Assembly (NCBI RefSeq): GCF_030815975.1
Contig: NZ_JAUSXL010000002.1
Location: 3,894,501-3,958,500 of the forward strand
Direction of reading: 5' to 3'
Length of the DNA: 64,000 bases
DNA from: Variovorax paradoxus
GTDB lineage: Bacteria > Pseudomonadota > Gammaproteobacteria > Burkholderiales > Burkholderiaceae_C
In this document: positions 14,732-22,782 of the stretch, piece by piece
Layout of the letters: the number at the start of each line of letters is the position of its first letter
Position numbering within the stretch: position 1 is the stretch's first letter
Program-made: the position numbers and the translations under genes
The notes under the pieces: model-generated
Seen by the model: only the letters and a program-made list of their open reading frames with translations
What the model was told of the DNA's origin: nothing
The model's database searches: none

Positions 14732-15345
14732 CCGACATGACTTCTTCTCCCATCGCCGATTCGCACCTGAAGGAAGAACGCACGGCCAGCGAGGTTCTGG
14801 TCAAGGGCAATTTTCTCCAGGTCTGCCGCGACACCGTGCGCCTGCCCGACGGCCACAGCGCCACGCGCGAGTACGTGATCCACCCGGGCGCGGTGGTGGT
14901 GATTCCGCTGCTCGACGACGGCCGCGTGGTGCTGGAGCGCCAGTACCGCTATCCGGTCGGGCATGTGATGGTCGAATTTCCGGCCGGCAAGCTCGACGCG
15001 GGCGAAGACCCGCTGGTCTGCGGCCAGCGTGAACTGCTCGAGGAAACCGGCTACACCGCGCGCGAATGGGCGTATGCCGGCGCCATGCACCTGGCCGTGG
15101 CGTATTCCACCGAGATCATCCACATCTACTTTGCGCGCGGCCTCTCGCTCGGCACGCGCCAGCTCGACCACGGCGAGTTTCTCGACGTGTTCACGGCCAC
15201 GCCGGCAGAAGTTGCGCTCTGGTGCCGCGACGGCACGCTCACCGACGCCAAGTCGCTCACTTGCACGCTCTGGCTGCAGAACGTCCTTTCGGGCGCGTGG
15301 GCACTCGACTGGCAAGCCACCGCTTCACAAGGCGGCGCGGGATAA
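14728..15345 (+). CDS. Nudix hydrolase, ADP-ribose pyrophosphatase type
   Basis: A 205-residue Nudix hydrolase. The Nudix box is complete at residues 87-109: G at 87, E at 93, then RELLEETGY at 101-109, fitting GX5EX7REUXEEXGU. The surrounding sequence (VVVIPLLDDGRVVLERQYRY) resembles NudF-type enzymes that split ADP-ribose or other NDP-sugars into AMP and a sugar phosphate. The substrate is inferred, not shown. The ATG at 14728 overlaps the DUF2818 stop, so expression is probably coupled to the nuo transcript. Confidence 0.9.
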   Translation: MTDMTSSPIADSHLKEERTASEVLVKGNFLQVCRDTVRLPDGHSATREYVIHPGAVVVIPLLDDGRVVLERQYRYPVGHVMVEFPAGKLDAGEDPLVCGQRELLEETGYTAREWAYAGAMHLAVAYSTEIIHIYFARGLSLGTRQLDHGEFLDVFTATPAEVALWCRDGTLTDAKSLTCTLWLQNVLSGAWALDWQATASQGGAG

Positions 15346-15346
15346 T
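15341..15346 (+). promoter_or_regulatory. Candidate -10 element for DUF1178 gene (leaderless)
   Basis: GATAAT lies just before and into the end of the Nudix gene and ends six bases before the ATG at 15353, placing the expected transcription start on or next to the start codon. No clear -35 was found at 17 bases. The same layout recurs before several genes in this window. Confidence 0.45.
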
Positions 15347-15352
15347 CCGCGC

Positions 15353-15820
15353 ATGAAGGTTCTCGATCTACGCTGCTCGCATGGCCACGGCTTCGAAGGC
15401 TGGTTTGCGTCCAATGAAGCCTTCGAAACCCAGCTCGCTGCCGGACTGGTGGAATGTCCGGTGTGTGCCGACACGCGCATCGTCAAGCTGTTGAGCGCGC
15501 CGCGCCTGAACCTGGGCAACGCAAAGGCGCCGACGGAGACCGCTGCATCATCGTCTGCGGAGCCGGCCAAGGCCCAGCTGCCCGCCGAACTGTCGTCTCC
15601 GGAGGCACGCTGGATGCGCGCCGTGCGCGAGGTTCTCGCAAAGACCGAGGACGTGGGCGACCGTTTTGCCGACGAGGCGCGCCGGATGCACTACGGCGAA
15701 ACCGAAGAGCGTGGGATCCGCGGCCAGGCGACCCGCGAGCAGACCGAAGCGCTGCTCGACGAGGGCATTCCGGTGCTGCCGCTGGCCATTCCCGCGGCGC
15801 TCAAGGAAACGCTGCAGTAA
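15353..15820 (+). CDS. DUF1178 family protein
   Basis: A 155-residue cytoplasmic protein starting MKVLDLRCSHGHGFEGWF, with a second Cys pair in ECPVCAD (around residue 35), so a small metal-binding head is likely (C8, C35, C38). A polar Ala/Glu linker follows, then a helical C-terminal half with RFADEARRMHYGE and a hydrophobic end. This is DUF1178, of unknown function, common in proteobacteria. It ends 12 bases from the end of the convergent ABC exporter gene. Confidence 0.88.
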   Translation: MKVLDLRCSHGHGFEGWFASNEAFETQLAAGLVECPVCADTRIVKLLSAPRLNLGNAKAPTETAASSSAEPAKAQLPAELSSPEARWMRAVREVLAKTEDVGDRFADEARRMHYGETEERGIRGQATREQTEALLDEGIPVLPLAIPAALKETLQ

Positions 15821-15832
15821 CCGCCTGCCGAT

Positions 15833-17617
15833 TCAAGCCGTGAACTGCAGTGCGGCCAGGCGGGCATAGACCCCGCCTTGCGCCACCAGCGTGGCATGCG
15901 TTCCCTGTTCGACGATGCCGCCGTGGTCCAGCACCACGATGCGGTCGGCCTTTTGCACAGTGGCCAGGCGGTGCGCGATCACGAGCGTGGTGCGGCCTTC
16001 CATGGCCGATTCGAGCGCCGCCTGCACCATGCGCTCGCTCTCCGCGTCGAGCGCGCTCGTGGCCTCGTCGAGCAGCAGCAGCGGCGGGTTCTTGAGAATG
16101 GCGCGTGCAATTGCGATGCGCTGGCGCTGTCCGCCCGACAGGCGCACCCCCCGCTCGCCCAGGAAGGTGTCGTAGCCCTCGGGCAGCGCCTGCAGGAAAT
16201 CGTGCGCAAAGGCCGCGCGGGCGGCGGCATGCACTTCGTCGGCCGTCGCGTCGGGGCGGCCGTAGCGGATGTTCTCGAAAGCGCTGGCCGAGAAGATCAC
16301 GGCGTCCTGCGGCACCAGGCCGATGCGGGTGCGCAGGTCGGGCAGCGCGAGCGAGGCCAGCGGGGTGCCGTCGAGCAGCAGTTGGCCTGATTGCGGATCG
16401 TAGTAGCGCAGCAGCAACTGGAACACCGTGCTCTTGCCCGCGCCGCTCGAACCCACCAGCGCCACTGTTTCGCCCGGAGCGATGTCGAGGCTGAAGTTCT
16501 TCAGCGCCGGTGTGCCGGGCCGCGAAGGGTAGTGAAAAGTCACGGCGTTGAACGTGATGGCACTTCCCGCCGCCGGAATCTGTGCCGCAATCGGGCTCGA
16601 CGGGGAAACGATTGCCGCCGGCGCATGCAGCAGTTCCATCAGGCGCTCGGTGGCGCCCGCGGCCCGCAGCAGGTCGCCATAGACCTCGCCGAGCACGGCG
16701 GTCGCGCTGGCAAGGATGGCCACGTAGACCACGGTCTGGCCCAGGTGGCCGGCCGTGATGTCGCCGCGCAGCACCGCCTGCGTGCCCTGGTAGAGGCCCC
16801 AGAGCAGCGCCGCCGAGGTGGCGATGATGATGAAGGCCACCAGCACCGAACGTGCCTTGGTGCGGCGCACGGCGGTTCGAAAGGCGTTTTCGGTCGAGGC
16901 ATTGAAGCGGCCGGCCTCGCGCGATTCGGCCGTGTAGCTCTGCACCACCGGGATCGCGTTGAGCACCTCGGCCGCGATGGCGCTCGAATCGGCCACCCGG
17001 TCCTGGCTCGCGCGAGAGAGCTTGCGCACGCGGCGGCCGAACCACATGCTCGGCAGCACCACCAGCACCAGGATGCCCAGCACCTGGACCATCACATAAG
17101 GATTGGTCCAGACCAGCACCGCCAGCGCGCCCACGCCCATGACCGCATTGCGCAGGCCCATGCTCAGCGACGAGCCGACCACGGTCTGTACCAGCGTGGT
17201 GTCGGCCGTGAGGCGTGACAGCACTTCGCCGGTCTGCGTGGTTTCGAAGAACGCCGGGCTCTGGCGCAGCACATGGCCGTAGACCGCGTTGCGCAGGTCG
17301 GCCGTGACGCGTTCGCCGAGCCAGCTCACCGTATAGAAGCGTGCCGCCGAAAAGAGGCCGAGCGCCACGGCCACCGCAAAGAGGGCGCCGAAGTGCTCGC
17401 GCAGCGCCATCGTCTGCGCGCCCTTGTCGGCGCTGACCAATCCGCCGTCGATCAGGCTGCGCAGCGCCAGCGGAAACACCAGCGTGGTGACGGCGGCCAT
17501 CACCAGGAAGATGCCTGCCAGAACGATCTGGACACGGTAGGGCCGAAGAAAAGGGCTCAGGCCCGACAGCGATCGGGGCGAGCCCTTGGCCGGTGAAGAC
17601 AGAGGGGAAGAAGCCAT
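15833..17617 (-). CDS. ABC exporter, fused membrane and ATPase domains
   Basis: A 594-residue half-transporter of the MsbA/multidrug exporter type: six hydrophobic helices in residues 25-320, then a nucleotide-binding domain with Walker A GSSGAGKST, signature LSGGQRQRIAIARA and Walker B LLLLDEATSALD, then the H-loop in LVIAHRLATV. It would work as a homodimer in the inner membrane. The substrate cannot be read from sequence; lipid or drug export are both possible. It is divergent from a marR-led efflux operon and shares a 76-base intergenic region with it. Confidence 0.92.
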   Translation of the reverse strand: MASSPLSSPAKGSPRSLSGLSPFLRPYRVQIVLAGIFLVMAAVTTLVFPLALRSLIDGGLVSADKGAQTMALREHFGALFAVAVALGLFSAARFYTVSWLGERVTADLRNAVYGHVLRQSPAFFETTQTGEVLSRLTADTTLVQTVVGSSLSMGLRNAVMGVGALAVLVWTNPYVMVQVLGILVLVVLPSMWFGRRVRKLSRASQDRVADSSAIAAEVLNAIPVVQSYTAESREAGRFNASTENAFRTAVRRTKARSVLVAFIIIATSAALLWGLYQGTQAVLRGDITAGHLGQTVVYVAILASATAVLGEVYGDLLRAAGATERLMELLHAPAAIVSPSSPIAAQIPAAGSAITFNAVTFHYPSRPGTPALKNFSLDIAPGETVALVGSSGAGKSTVFQLLLRYYDPQSGQLLLDGTPLASLALPDLRTRIGLVPQDAVIFSASAFENIRYGRPDATADEVHAAARAAFAHDFLQALPEGYDTFLGERGVRLSGGQRQRIAIARAILKNPPLLLLDEATSALDAESERMVQAALESAMEGRTTLVIAHRLATVQKADRIVVLDHGGIVEQGTHATLVAQGGVYARLAALQFTA

Positions 17618-17624
17618 GGCGCGG

Positions 17625-17630
17625 ATTCTA
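17625..17630 (-). promoter_or_regulatory. Candidate -10 element for the ABC exporter
   Basis: On the minus strand TAGAAT ends seven bases before the exporter ATG at 17617, which would give a leaderless or nearly leaderless message. A convincing -35 was not found. Confidence 0.4.
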
Positions 17631-17657
17631 CCGACCCTTGCCTCCGCAAAGGCGGCC

Positions 17658-17686
17658 TTGACAATAATTGCCCGGGCAATTAATAT
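17658..17686 (+). promoter_or_regulatory. marR promoter with 18-bp palindromic operator in spacer
   Basis: TTGACA at 17658-17663 and TAATAT at 17681-17686 are separated by exactly 17 bases, an almost perfect sigma70 promoter. A perfect 18-bp palindrome (17665-17682, TAATTGCCCGGGCAATTA) fills the spacer and touches the -10. This is the place where a MarR dimer would block RNA polymerase. The expected start site is at about 17693, one base before the marR ATG. It lies 48-65 bases upstream of the divergent exporter, which it might also affect. Confidence 0.85.
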
Positions 17687-17693
17687 TTAGGCC

Positions 17694-18230
17694 ATGAGCG
17701 ATGCAGATACCCCGCAAGTCCCGACGGCCTCCGGCGATGCCGAGCGCCGGCCGGCGGACTTCTACCGTGCCGAGACCTACCAGGCCGAGGAAAGCATCGG
17801 GTATTTGATGCGCCGCATCCTGGGTGCGGTGGCCCAGGCGGTAGAAACCCGCATGTGCGAGCCCGGCGGTCCGACCTTTCCTCAATGGCTGCCGCTGTAC
17901 AAGCTGCACGTCGGCGCAGCCACCACGGTGGCCGAACTCGCCCGTGCCTGCGAGCTCGACGCCGGTGCCATGACGCGCCTGCTCGACCGCCTCGAAGCCA
18001 AGGGCCTGTGCCGCCGCGTGCGCTCGCTCGAAGACCGCCGCGTGGTCAACATCGAGCTCACCGAAGAAGGCCGTGCCGCCGCCCAGGAAGTGCCGTACGT
18101 GCTGAGCCGCGTGCAGAACGAGCACCTGGCGGGTTTCAGCAAGGAAGAGTGGGAGCAACTCAAGGGCTACCTGCGCCGCATCCTCGACAACGCACAAGCC
18201 CTTGCGGCCCGTGGAGATAAAAATGACTGA
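17694..18230 (+). CDS. MarR family transcriptional regulator
   Basis: A 178-residue winged-helix regulator. The DNA-binding part is seen as VAELARACELDAGAMTRLLD (recognition helix region) followed by the wing KGLCRRVRSLEDRRVVNIEL, with helical dimerisation ends. It heads an operon with an outer-membrane factor, EmrA and EmrB, so it most likely represses efflux until a toxic ligand binds. The start ATG has no Shine-Dalgarno sequence and sits at the expected +1, suggesting leaderless translation. The last eight bases overlap the next gene. Confidence 0.93.
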   Translation: MSDADTPQVPTASGDAERRPADFYRAETYQAEESIGYLMRRILGAVAQAVETRMCEPGGPTFPQWLPLYKLHVGAATTVAELARACELDAGAMTRLLDRLEAKGLCRRVRSLEDRRVVNIELTEEGRAAAQEVPYVLSRVQNEHLAGFSKEEWEQLKGYLRRILDNAQALAARGDKND

Positions 18231-19701
18231 ATCCCTTGCCGCGCGCGCATTGCGCCGCACCCCCATTGTTGCCGCCGTGCTGCTGATGGCTGCACTGGCC
18301 GGCTGTGCCGACATGGCCGGCATCGGCTCAGAGGCCAGGCTGCGCGATGCCTCGTCGCTCGGCATTGCCGCGGACAGCAGCGCTGCCGCCGTGCCGAGCG
18401 TCGAGCGCCAATGGTGGCTGGCCTTTGGCGACGCGCAACTCAACACGTTGATCGACCAGGCCGTGGCCGGCAACCCGAACCTGCAGGTCGCGCGTGCGCG
18501 GCTCGTGCGCGCGCAGGCTTCCGCGGACATCGCCGAGTCGGCCCTGAAGCCCAAGGTCAATGGCGAGCTCGACCTGAAACGCCAGAAGTTCAACAGCAAC
18601 TACATCTATCCCGAGCCGCTCGGCGGCTCCACGCAGAACATCGGCCTGCTGCAGCTTGGCGCGAGCTGGGAGCTCGACTTCTTCGGCAAGAACCGCAGCG
18701 CGCTCGATACCGCCATTGGCGCGGCCAACGCTGCCGCGGCCGATGCCGATGCCGCGCGCGTGCTGCTGGCCAGCAATGTGGCGCGCAGCTACTTCCAGTG
18801 GGCGCGGCTGAATGAGCAGCTCGGCGTGGCCCAGCGCACGCTGGCGCAGCGCGACGAAACGCTCAAGCTGGTGCGCGACCGGGTGTCCGCTGGCCTCGAC
18901 ACCCGGCTGGAGCTGCGGCAGAGCGAAGGCGGCCTGCCTGAAGCGCGCCAGCAGATCGAAGCACTCAACGAACAGATCGCGCTGCAGCAGCACGCGCTCG
19001 ACGCGCTCGTGGGCCAGCCCAATGTGTCGCAATCGCTCAAGCCGCCGATGCTGGAGGCCGTGAAGCCGATGGCGCTTGAGGCCAACATTCCGGCCGACCT
19101 GCTGGGCCGCCGCGCCGACATCGCCGCCGCGCGCTGGCGCGTCGAGGCCGCCACCAGCGACGTGAAAAACGCCAAAACGCTTTTCTATCCGAACGTGAAC
19201 CTCACGGCCTTCGCGGGCTTTCAGAGCCTGGGTTTCGGCAAGCTGCTCAAGTCGGGCAGCGAGCAGTGGGGCGTGGGCCCTGCCATCAGCCTGCCGATCT
19301 TCGAAGGCGGCAAGCTGCGCGCCAACCTGCGCGGCAAGTCGGCGGACCTCGACGTGGCCATCGAAAGCTACAACGCTGCCGTCATCGATGCCGTGCGCGA
19401 TGCGTCCGACCAGGTCGCGAGCGCCCAGTCGATCACGCGGCAGCAGGCCGAGCAGCGCGCCGCGCAGACCGCCGCCGAAGGGGCCTACGACATCGCCGTG
19501 CAGCGCTACCGCGCGGGCCTGGGCAACTACCTCAACGTGCTGACTGCCGAAACCGCCGTGCTCGCGCAGCGCCGGCTGGCGGTCGACCTTGCCGCGCGCG
19601 CACTCGACACGCAGGTGGGCCTGGCGCGCGCGCTCGGCGGCGGCTGGCAGCCGCCGGCAACCGCCACCGCCACGGCGCCCGCTTCATCGGCACTGAACTG
19701 A
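18223..19701 (+). CDS. Outer membrane efflux lipoprotein, NodT/OprM type
   Basis: A 492-residue outer-membrane channel subunit of a tripartite pump. It has a signal peptide with lipobox LAGC (C28), then two OEP repeats: the first has the typical WWLAFGDAQLNTLIDQAVAG and ARLVRAQASADIAESA stretches, the second GVGPAISLPIFEGGKLRANL. The ATG at 18223 follows a GGAG sequence and overlaps the end of marR by eight bases; an upstream TTG is a less likely start. It partners the EmrA and EmrB proteins encoded next. Confidence 0.93.
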   Translation: MTESLAARALRRTPIVAAVLLMAALAGCADMAGIGSEARLRDASSLGIAADSSAAAVPSVERQWWLAFGDAQLNTLIDQAVAGNPNLQVARARLVRAQASADIAESALKPKVNGELDLKRQKFNSNYIYPEPLGGSTQNIGLLQLGASWELDFFGKNRSALDTAIGAANAAAADADAARVLLASNVARSYFQWARLNEQLGVAQRTLAQRDETLKLVRDRVSAGLDTRLELRQSEGGLPEARQQIEALNEQIALQQHALDALVGQPNVSQSLKPPMLEAVKPMALEANIPADLLGRRADIAAARWRVEAATSDVKNAKTLFYPNVNLTAFAGFQSLGFGKLLKSGSEQWGVGPAISLPIFEGGKLRANLRGKSADLDVAIESYNAAVIDAVRDASDQVASAQSITRQQAEQRAAQTAAEGAYDIAVQRYRAGLGNYLNVLTAETAVLAQRRLAVDLAARALDTQVGLARALGGGWQPPATATATAPASSALN

Positions 19702-19734
19702 ACCGACTTTTTCTTCTTCGGAAAGAACTTCATC

Positions 19735-21072
19735 ATGAGCGACAACAACACTCCGACGCCCGCTGCACCGGCAGCCTTCGCCGCAACCGAAGCACCCGCC
19801 GGCAACGGCAAGCGCCGCCGCGCACTGATCGCGCTGGCGGCCGTGGTGATCGTGGCCGGCGGCGGCTGGGGCCTCTACGAATGGCTGGTGGCCAGCCACT
19901 ATGAGGACACCGACAACGCCTATGTGCAGGGCAACGTGATCCAGATCACGCCGCAGATCGGCGGCACCGTCATGGCCATCAACGCCGACGACACCGACTT
20001 CGTGAAGGCCGGCCAGCCGCTGGTGCAGCTGGACCCCGCCGATGCGAAGGTGGCGCTCGAGCAGGCCGAGGCCGCGCTCGCCCAGGCCGTGCGCCAGGTG
20101 CGCACGCTCTATGCCAACAACGGTTCGCTGGCCGCGCAGGTCACGCTGCGCCAGGCCGACATCGTCAAGGCGCAGAGCGATATCGCCAAGGCGCAGGACG
20201 ACCTGCAGCGCCGCCGCGCGCTCTCGGGCAATGGCGCGGTCTCGAAGGAAGAGCTCAACCACGCCGAGACGGCACTCGACAATGCCAAGAGCCAGCTCGC
20301 GGCGGCGCAGGCCGGCGTGGTGGCCGCGCGCGAAGCACTGGCCAGCAACCAGTCGCTGACCGAAGGCACCAGCGTGGCCCAGCACCCGAGCGTGCAGGCC
20401 GCCGCCGCCAAGGTGCGCGAGGCCTACCTGGCCACGCAGCGCGTCGCCATGCCGGCGCCGGTCGACGGCTATGTCGCTAAGCGCACGGTGCAGCTCGGCC
20501 AGCGCGTGGCAGCCGGCACGCCGATGATGTCGATCGTGCCGCTGAACCAGCTGTGGGTCGACGCCAACTTCAAGGAAGTGCAGCTGCGCAACATCCGCAT
20601 CGACCAGCCCGTGAAGCTCAGGGCCGACGTCTACGGCAAGAAGGTGGAATACACCGGCAAGGTCGCGGGCCTGGGCGTGGGCACCGGCAGCGCCTTTGCG
20701 CTGCTGCCGGCGCAGAACGCCACCGGCAACTGGATCAAGGTGGTGCAGCGCGTGCCCGTGCGCATTGCGCTCGATGCCGAGCAGCTCAAGGCCAACCCGC
20801 TGCGCATCGGCCTCTCGATGGACGCCCAGATCGACATCTCGCAGAAGACCGGCAAGATGCTGGCCGACGCGCCGCGCGCCACCGCCATTTCGCAGACGCA
20901 GGTCTACAGCAAGCTCGACCACGGCGCCGATGCAGAGGTCGACCGCATCGTGGCCGCGAATCTCGGCCGCGGCGCGCCTGCGGCTGCCGCCGCGCCGGCC
21001 GCGGGCCGCCCCGCCACGCCGGCCGCCGCCGGCACCGCGGCACAGGTTGCTTCGCAGTCCCATCCCGGCTGA
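19735..21072 (+). CDS. EmrA-like periplasmic adaptor of multidrug efflux
   Basis: A 445-residue HlyD/EmrA-family membrane fusion protein. One transmembrane helix (residues 29-49) follows a short cytoplasmic tail; then comes the signature EDTDNAYVQGNVIQITPQIG (57-76), a lipoyl half-motif, a long coiled-coil hairpin rich in Ala/Gln/Glu, and the second half RVAMPAPVDGYVAKRTVQLG. A low-complexity Ala/Pro tail of about 40 residues ends it. It links the inner-membrane EmrB-like pump to the outer-membrane factor upstream. Confidence 0.94.
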   Translation: MSDNNTPTPAAPAAFAATEAPAGNGKRRRALIALAAVVIVAGGGWGLYEWLVASHYEDTDNAYVQGNVIQITPQIGGTVMAINADDTDFVKAGQPLVQLDPADAKVALEQAEAALAQAVRQVRTLYANNGSLAAQVTLRQADIVKAQSDIAKAQDDLQRRRALSGNGAVSKEELNHAETALDNAKSQLAAAQAGVVAAREALASNQSLTEGTSVAQHPSVQAAAAKVREAYLATQRVAMPAPVDGYVAKRTVQLGQRVAAGTPMMSIVPLNQLWVDANFKEVQLRNIRIDQPVKLRADVYGKKVEYTGKVAGLGVGTGSAFALLPAQNATGNWIKVVQRVPVRIALDAEQLKANPLRIGLSMDAQIDISQKTGKMLADAPRATAISQTQVYSKLDHGADAEVDRIVAANLGRGAPAAAAAPAAGRPATPAAAGTAAQVASQSHPG

Positions 21073-21102
21073 TCGCCGCTCACGGTTTCCGAGGCAAAGC
21101 CA

Positions 21103-22665
21103 ATGGCCACTGCTGCTCCCGCTTACGTTGCGCATCCGCCGCTCGAGGGCGCCGCCCGCGTCTGGGGCACTGTTGCGCTGTCGGCCGCCACCTTCATGAA
21201 CGTGCTCGACTCGTCGATCGCGAACGTGTCGCTGCCGGCCATTTCAGGCGACCTGGGCGTGAGCACCACGCAAGGCACCTGGGTCATCACCAGCTTCGCG
21301 GTGGCCAACGCCATCGCGGTGCCGCTCACGGGCTTCATGACACAGCGCTTCGGACAGGTGCGGCTCTTCATGGCCAGCGTGATCCTGTTCATGATCGCCT
21401 CGCTGCTGTGCGGCCTGGCGCCGAACATGACCACGCTCATCCTGTTCCGCGCGCTGCAGGGCTTCGTCGCGGGGCCGATGATTCCGCTGTCGCAGACGCT
21501 CTTGCTGTCGAGCTATCCGCGCGCCAAGGCGGGCCTCGCGATGGCGATGTGGTCGATGACCACGCTGGTCGCGCCGGTGATGGGGCCGCTCCTGGGCGGC
21601 TGGATCACCGACAACATCTCGTGGCCGTGGATCTTCTACATCAACATCCCGGTCGGCATCGTGGCCGCCGCGATCACCTGGACGCTCTACCGCAAGCGCG
21701 AGAGCAGCACGCACAAGGTGCCGATCGACGCCATCGGCCTGGCGCTTCTGGTGCTGTGGGTCGGCTCGATGCAGCTCATGCTCGACAAGGGCAAGGAACT
21801 CGACTGGTTCCACTCGCCCGAGATCATCACGATGGCGGTGATCGCCGTGGTCGGCTTCGCGTTCTTCCTGATCTGGGAGCTGACCGACAAGCATCCGGTG
21901 GTCGACCTGTCGCTCTTCAAGCGCCGCAACTTCTGGTCGGGTGCCGTGGCCACGGCCGTGGCCTACGGCCTGTTCTTCGGCAACGTGGTGCTGCTGCCGC
22001 TGTGGCTGCAGCAGTGGATGGGCTACACCGCCACGCAGGCGGGCATGATCATGGCGCCGGTGGGGCTGCTGGCGATCTTCTTCTCGCCGGTGGTCGGGCT
22101 CACGGTGGCCAAGATCGACCCCAGGCGCTACGCCACGTTCTCGTTCCTGGTGTTCGCGCTGGTGCTGTGGATGCGCTCGAACTTCAACACGCAGGCCGAC
22201 TTCGTGACGATCATCATCCCGACGGTCATCCAGGGCATTGCGATGGCGTTCTTCTTCATTCCCCTCGTGACCATCACGCTCTCGGGCCTCACGCCCGACC
22301 GCATACCGGCCGCGTCGGGGCTGTCGAACTTCCTGCGCATCACCGCGGGCGCCATGGGTACGTCGATCACCACCACGCTGTGGGAGAACCGCGCGGCGCT
22401 GCACCACTCGCAGCTCGCCGAATCGGTGACCCAGGGCAACAACGCGGCGACCAGCGCGATGTCAGGGCTGGCAAGCAGCGGCTTGAGCACCGAGCAGGTG
22501 CTGGGGCAGATCAACCGCATCGTCGACCAGCAGTCCTTCATGCTGGCCACCAACGACATCTTCTATGCGTCGGCGATCCTGTTCCTGCTGCTGATTCCGC
22601 TGGTGTGGCTGGCCAAGCCGCAGCGCGGTGGTGCGGGCGGCGACGCGGCAGCCGGGGCACACTAA
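21103..22665 (+). CDS. EmrB-like DHA2 major facilitator drug exporter
   Basis: A 520-residue MFS transporter of the 14-helix DHA2 family, the proton-driven pump of the system. The first helix carries NVLDSSIANVSLPAISGDLG, the drug/proton antiporter motif, and WVITSFAVANAIAVPLTGFM follows. The MAPVGLLAIFFSPVVGLTVAKID stretch and polar C terminus are typical. It is 30 bases downstream of emrA. The gene faces a convergent AGE-family epimerase gene across a repeat-like spacer. Confidence 0.95.
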   Translation: MATAAPAYVAHPPLEGAARVWGTVALSAATFMNVLDSSIANVSLPAISGDLGVSTTQGTWVITSFAVANAIAVPLTGFMTQRFGQVRLFMASVILFMIASLLCGLAPNMTTLILFRALQGFVAGPMIPLSQTLLLSSYPRAKAGLAMAMWSMTTLVAPVMGPLLGGWITDNISWPWIFYINIPVGIVAAAITWTLYRKRESSTHKVPIDAIGLALLVLWVGSMQLMLDKGKELDWFHSPEIITMAVIAVVGFAFFLIWELTDKHPVVDLSLFKRRNFWSGAVATAVAYGLFFGNVVLLPLWLQQWMGYTATQAGMIMAPVGLLAIFFSPVVGLTVAKIDPRRYATFSFLVFALVLWMRSNFNTQADFVTIIIPTVIQGIAMAFFFIPLVTITLSGLTPDRIPAASGLSNFLRITAGAMGTSITTTLWENRAALHHSQLAESVTQGNNAATSAMSGLASSGLSTEQVLGQINRIVDQQSFMLATNDIFYASAILFLLLIPLVWLAKPQRGGAGGDAAAGAH

Positions 22666-22671
22666 GCTCTC

Positions 22672-22770
22672 CCCCAGGCTACGCGCACTTCGTGTCGCTT
22701 CTCCTTCCCCCTCACCGGGGGCAACACCAGCGGCCCGGCAGAGCCGGTTCCGCGGTGTTTCACGAAGGGC
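22672..22770. repeat. GC-rich intergenic repeat-like element
   Basis: The spacer between the convergent efflux and epimerase genes holds two hairpins: CCCCC-TCACC-GGGGG (22707-22721) and CCGGC-AGA-GCCGG (22735-22747), preceded by CTACGCGCACTTCGTGTCGC. It has no T-run, so it is not a classic terminator. From memory this resembles a dispersed Comamonadaceae intergenic repeat; copy number could not be checked. Confidence 0.5.
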
Positions 22771-22782
22771 CCGCGTTCTTCT

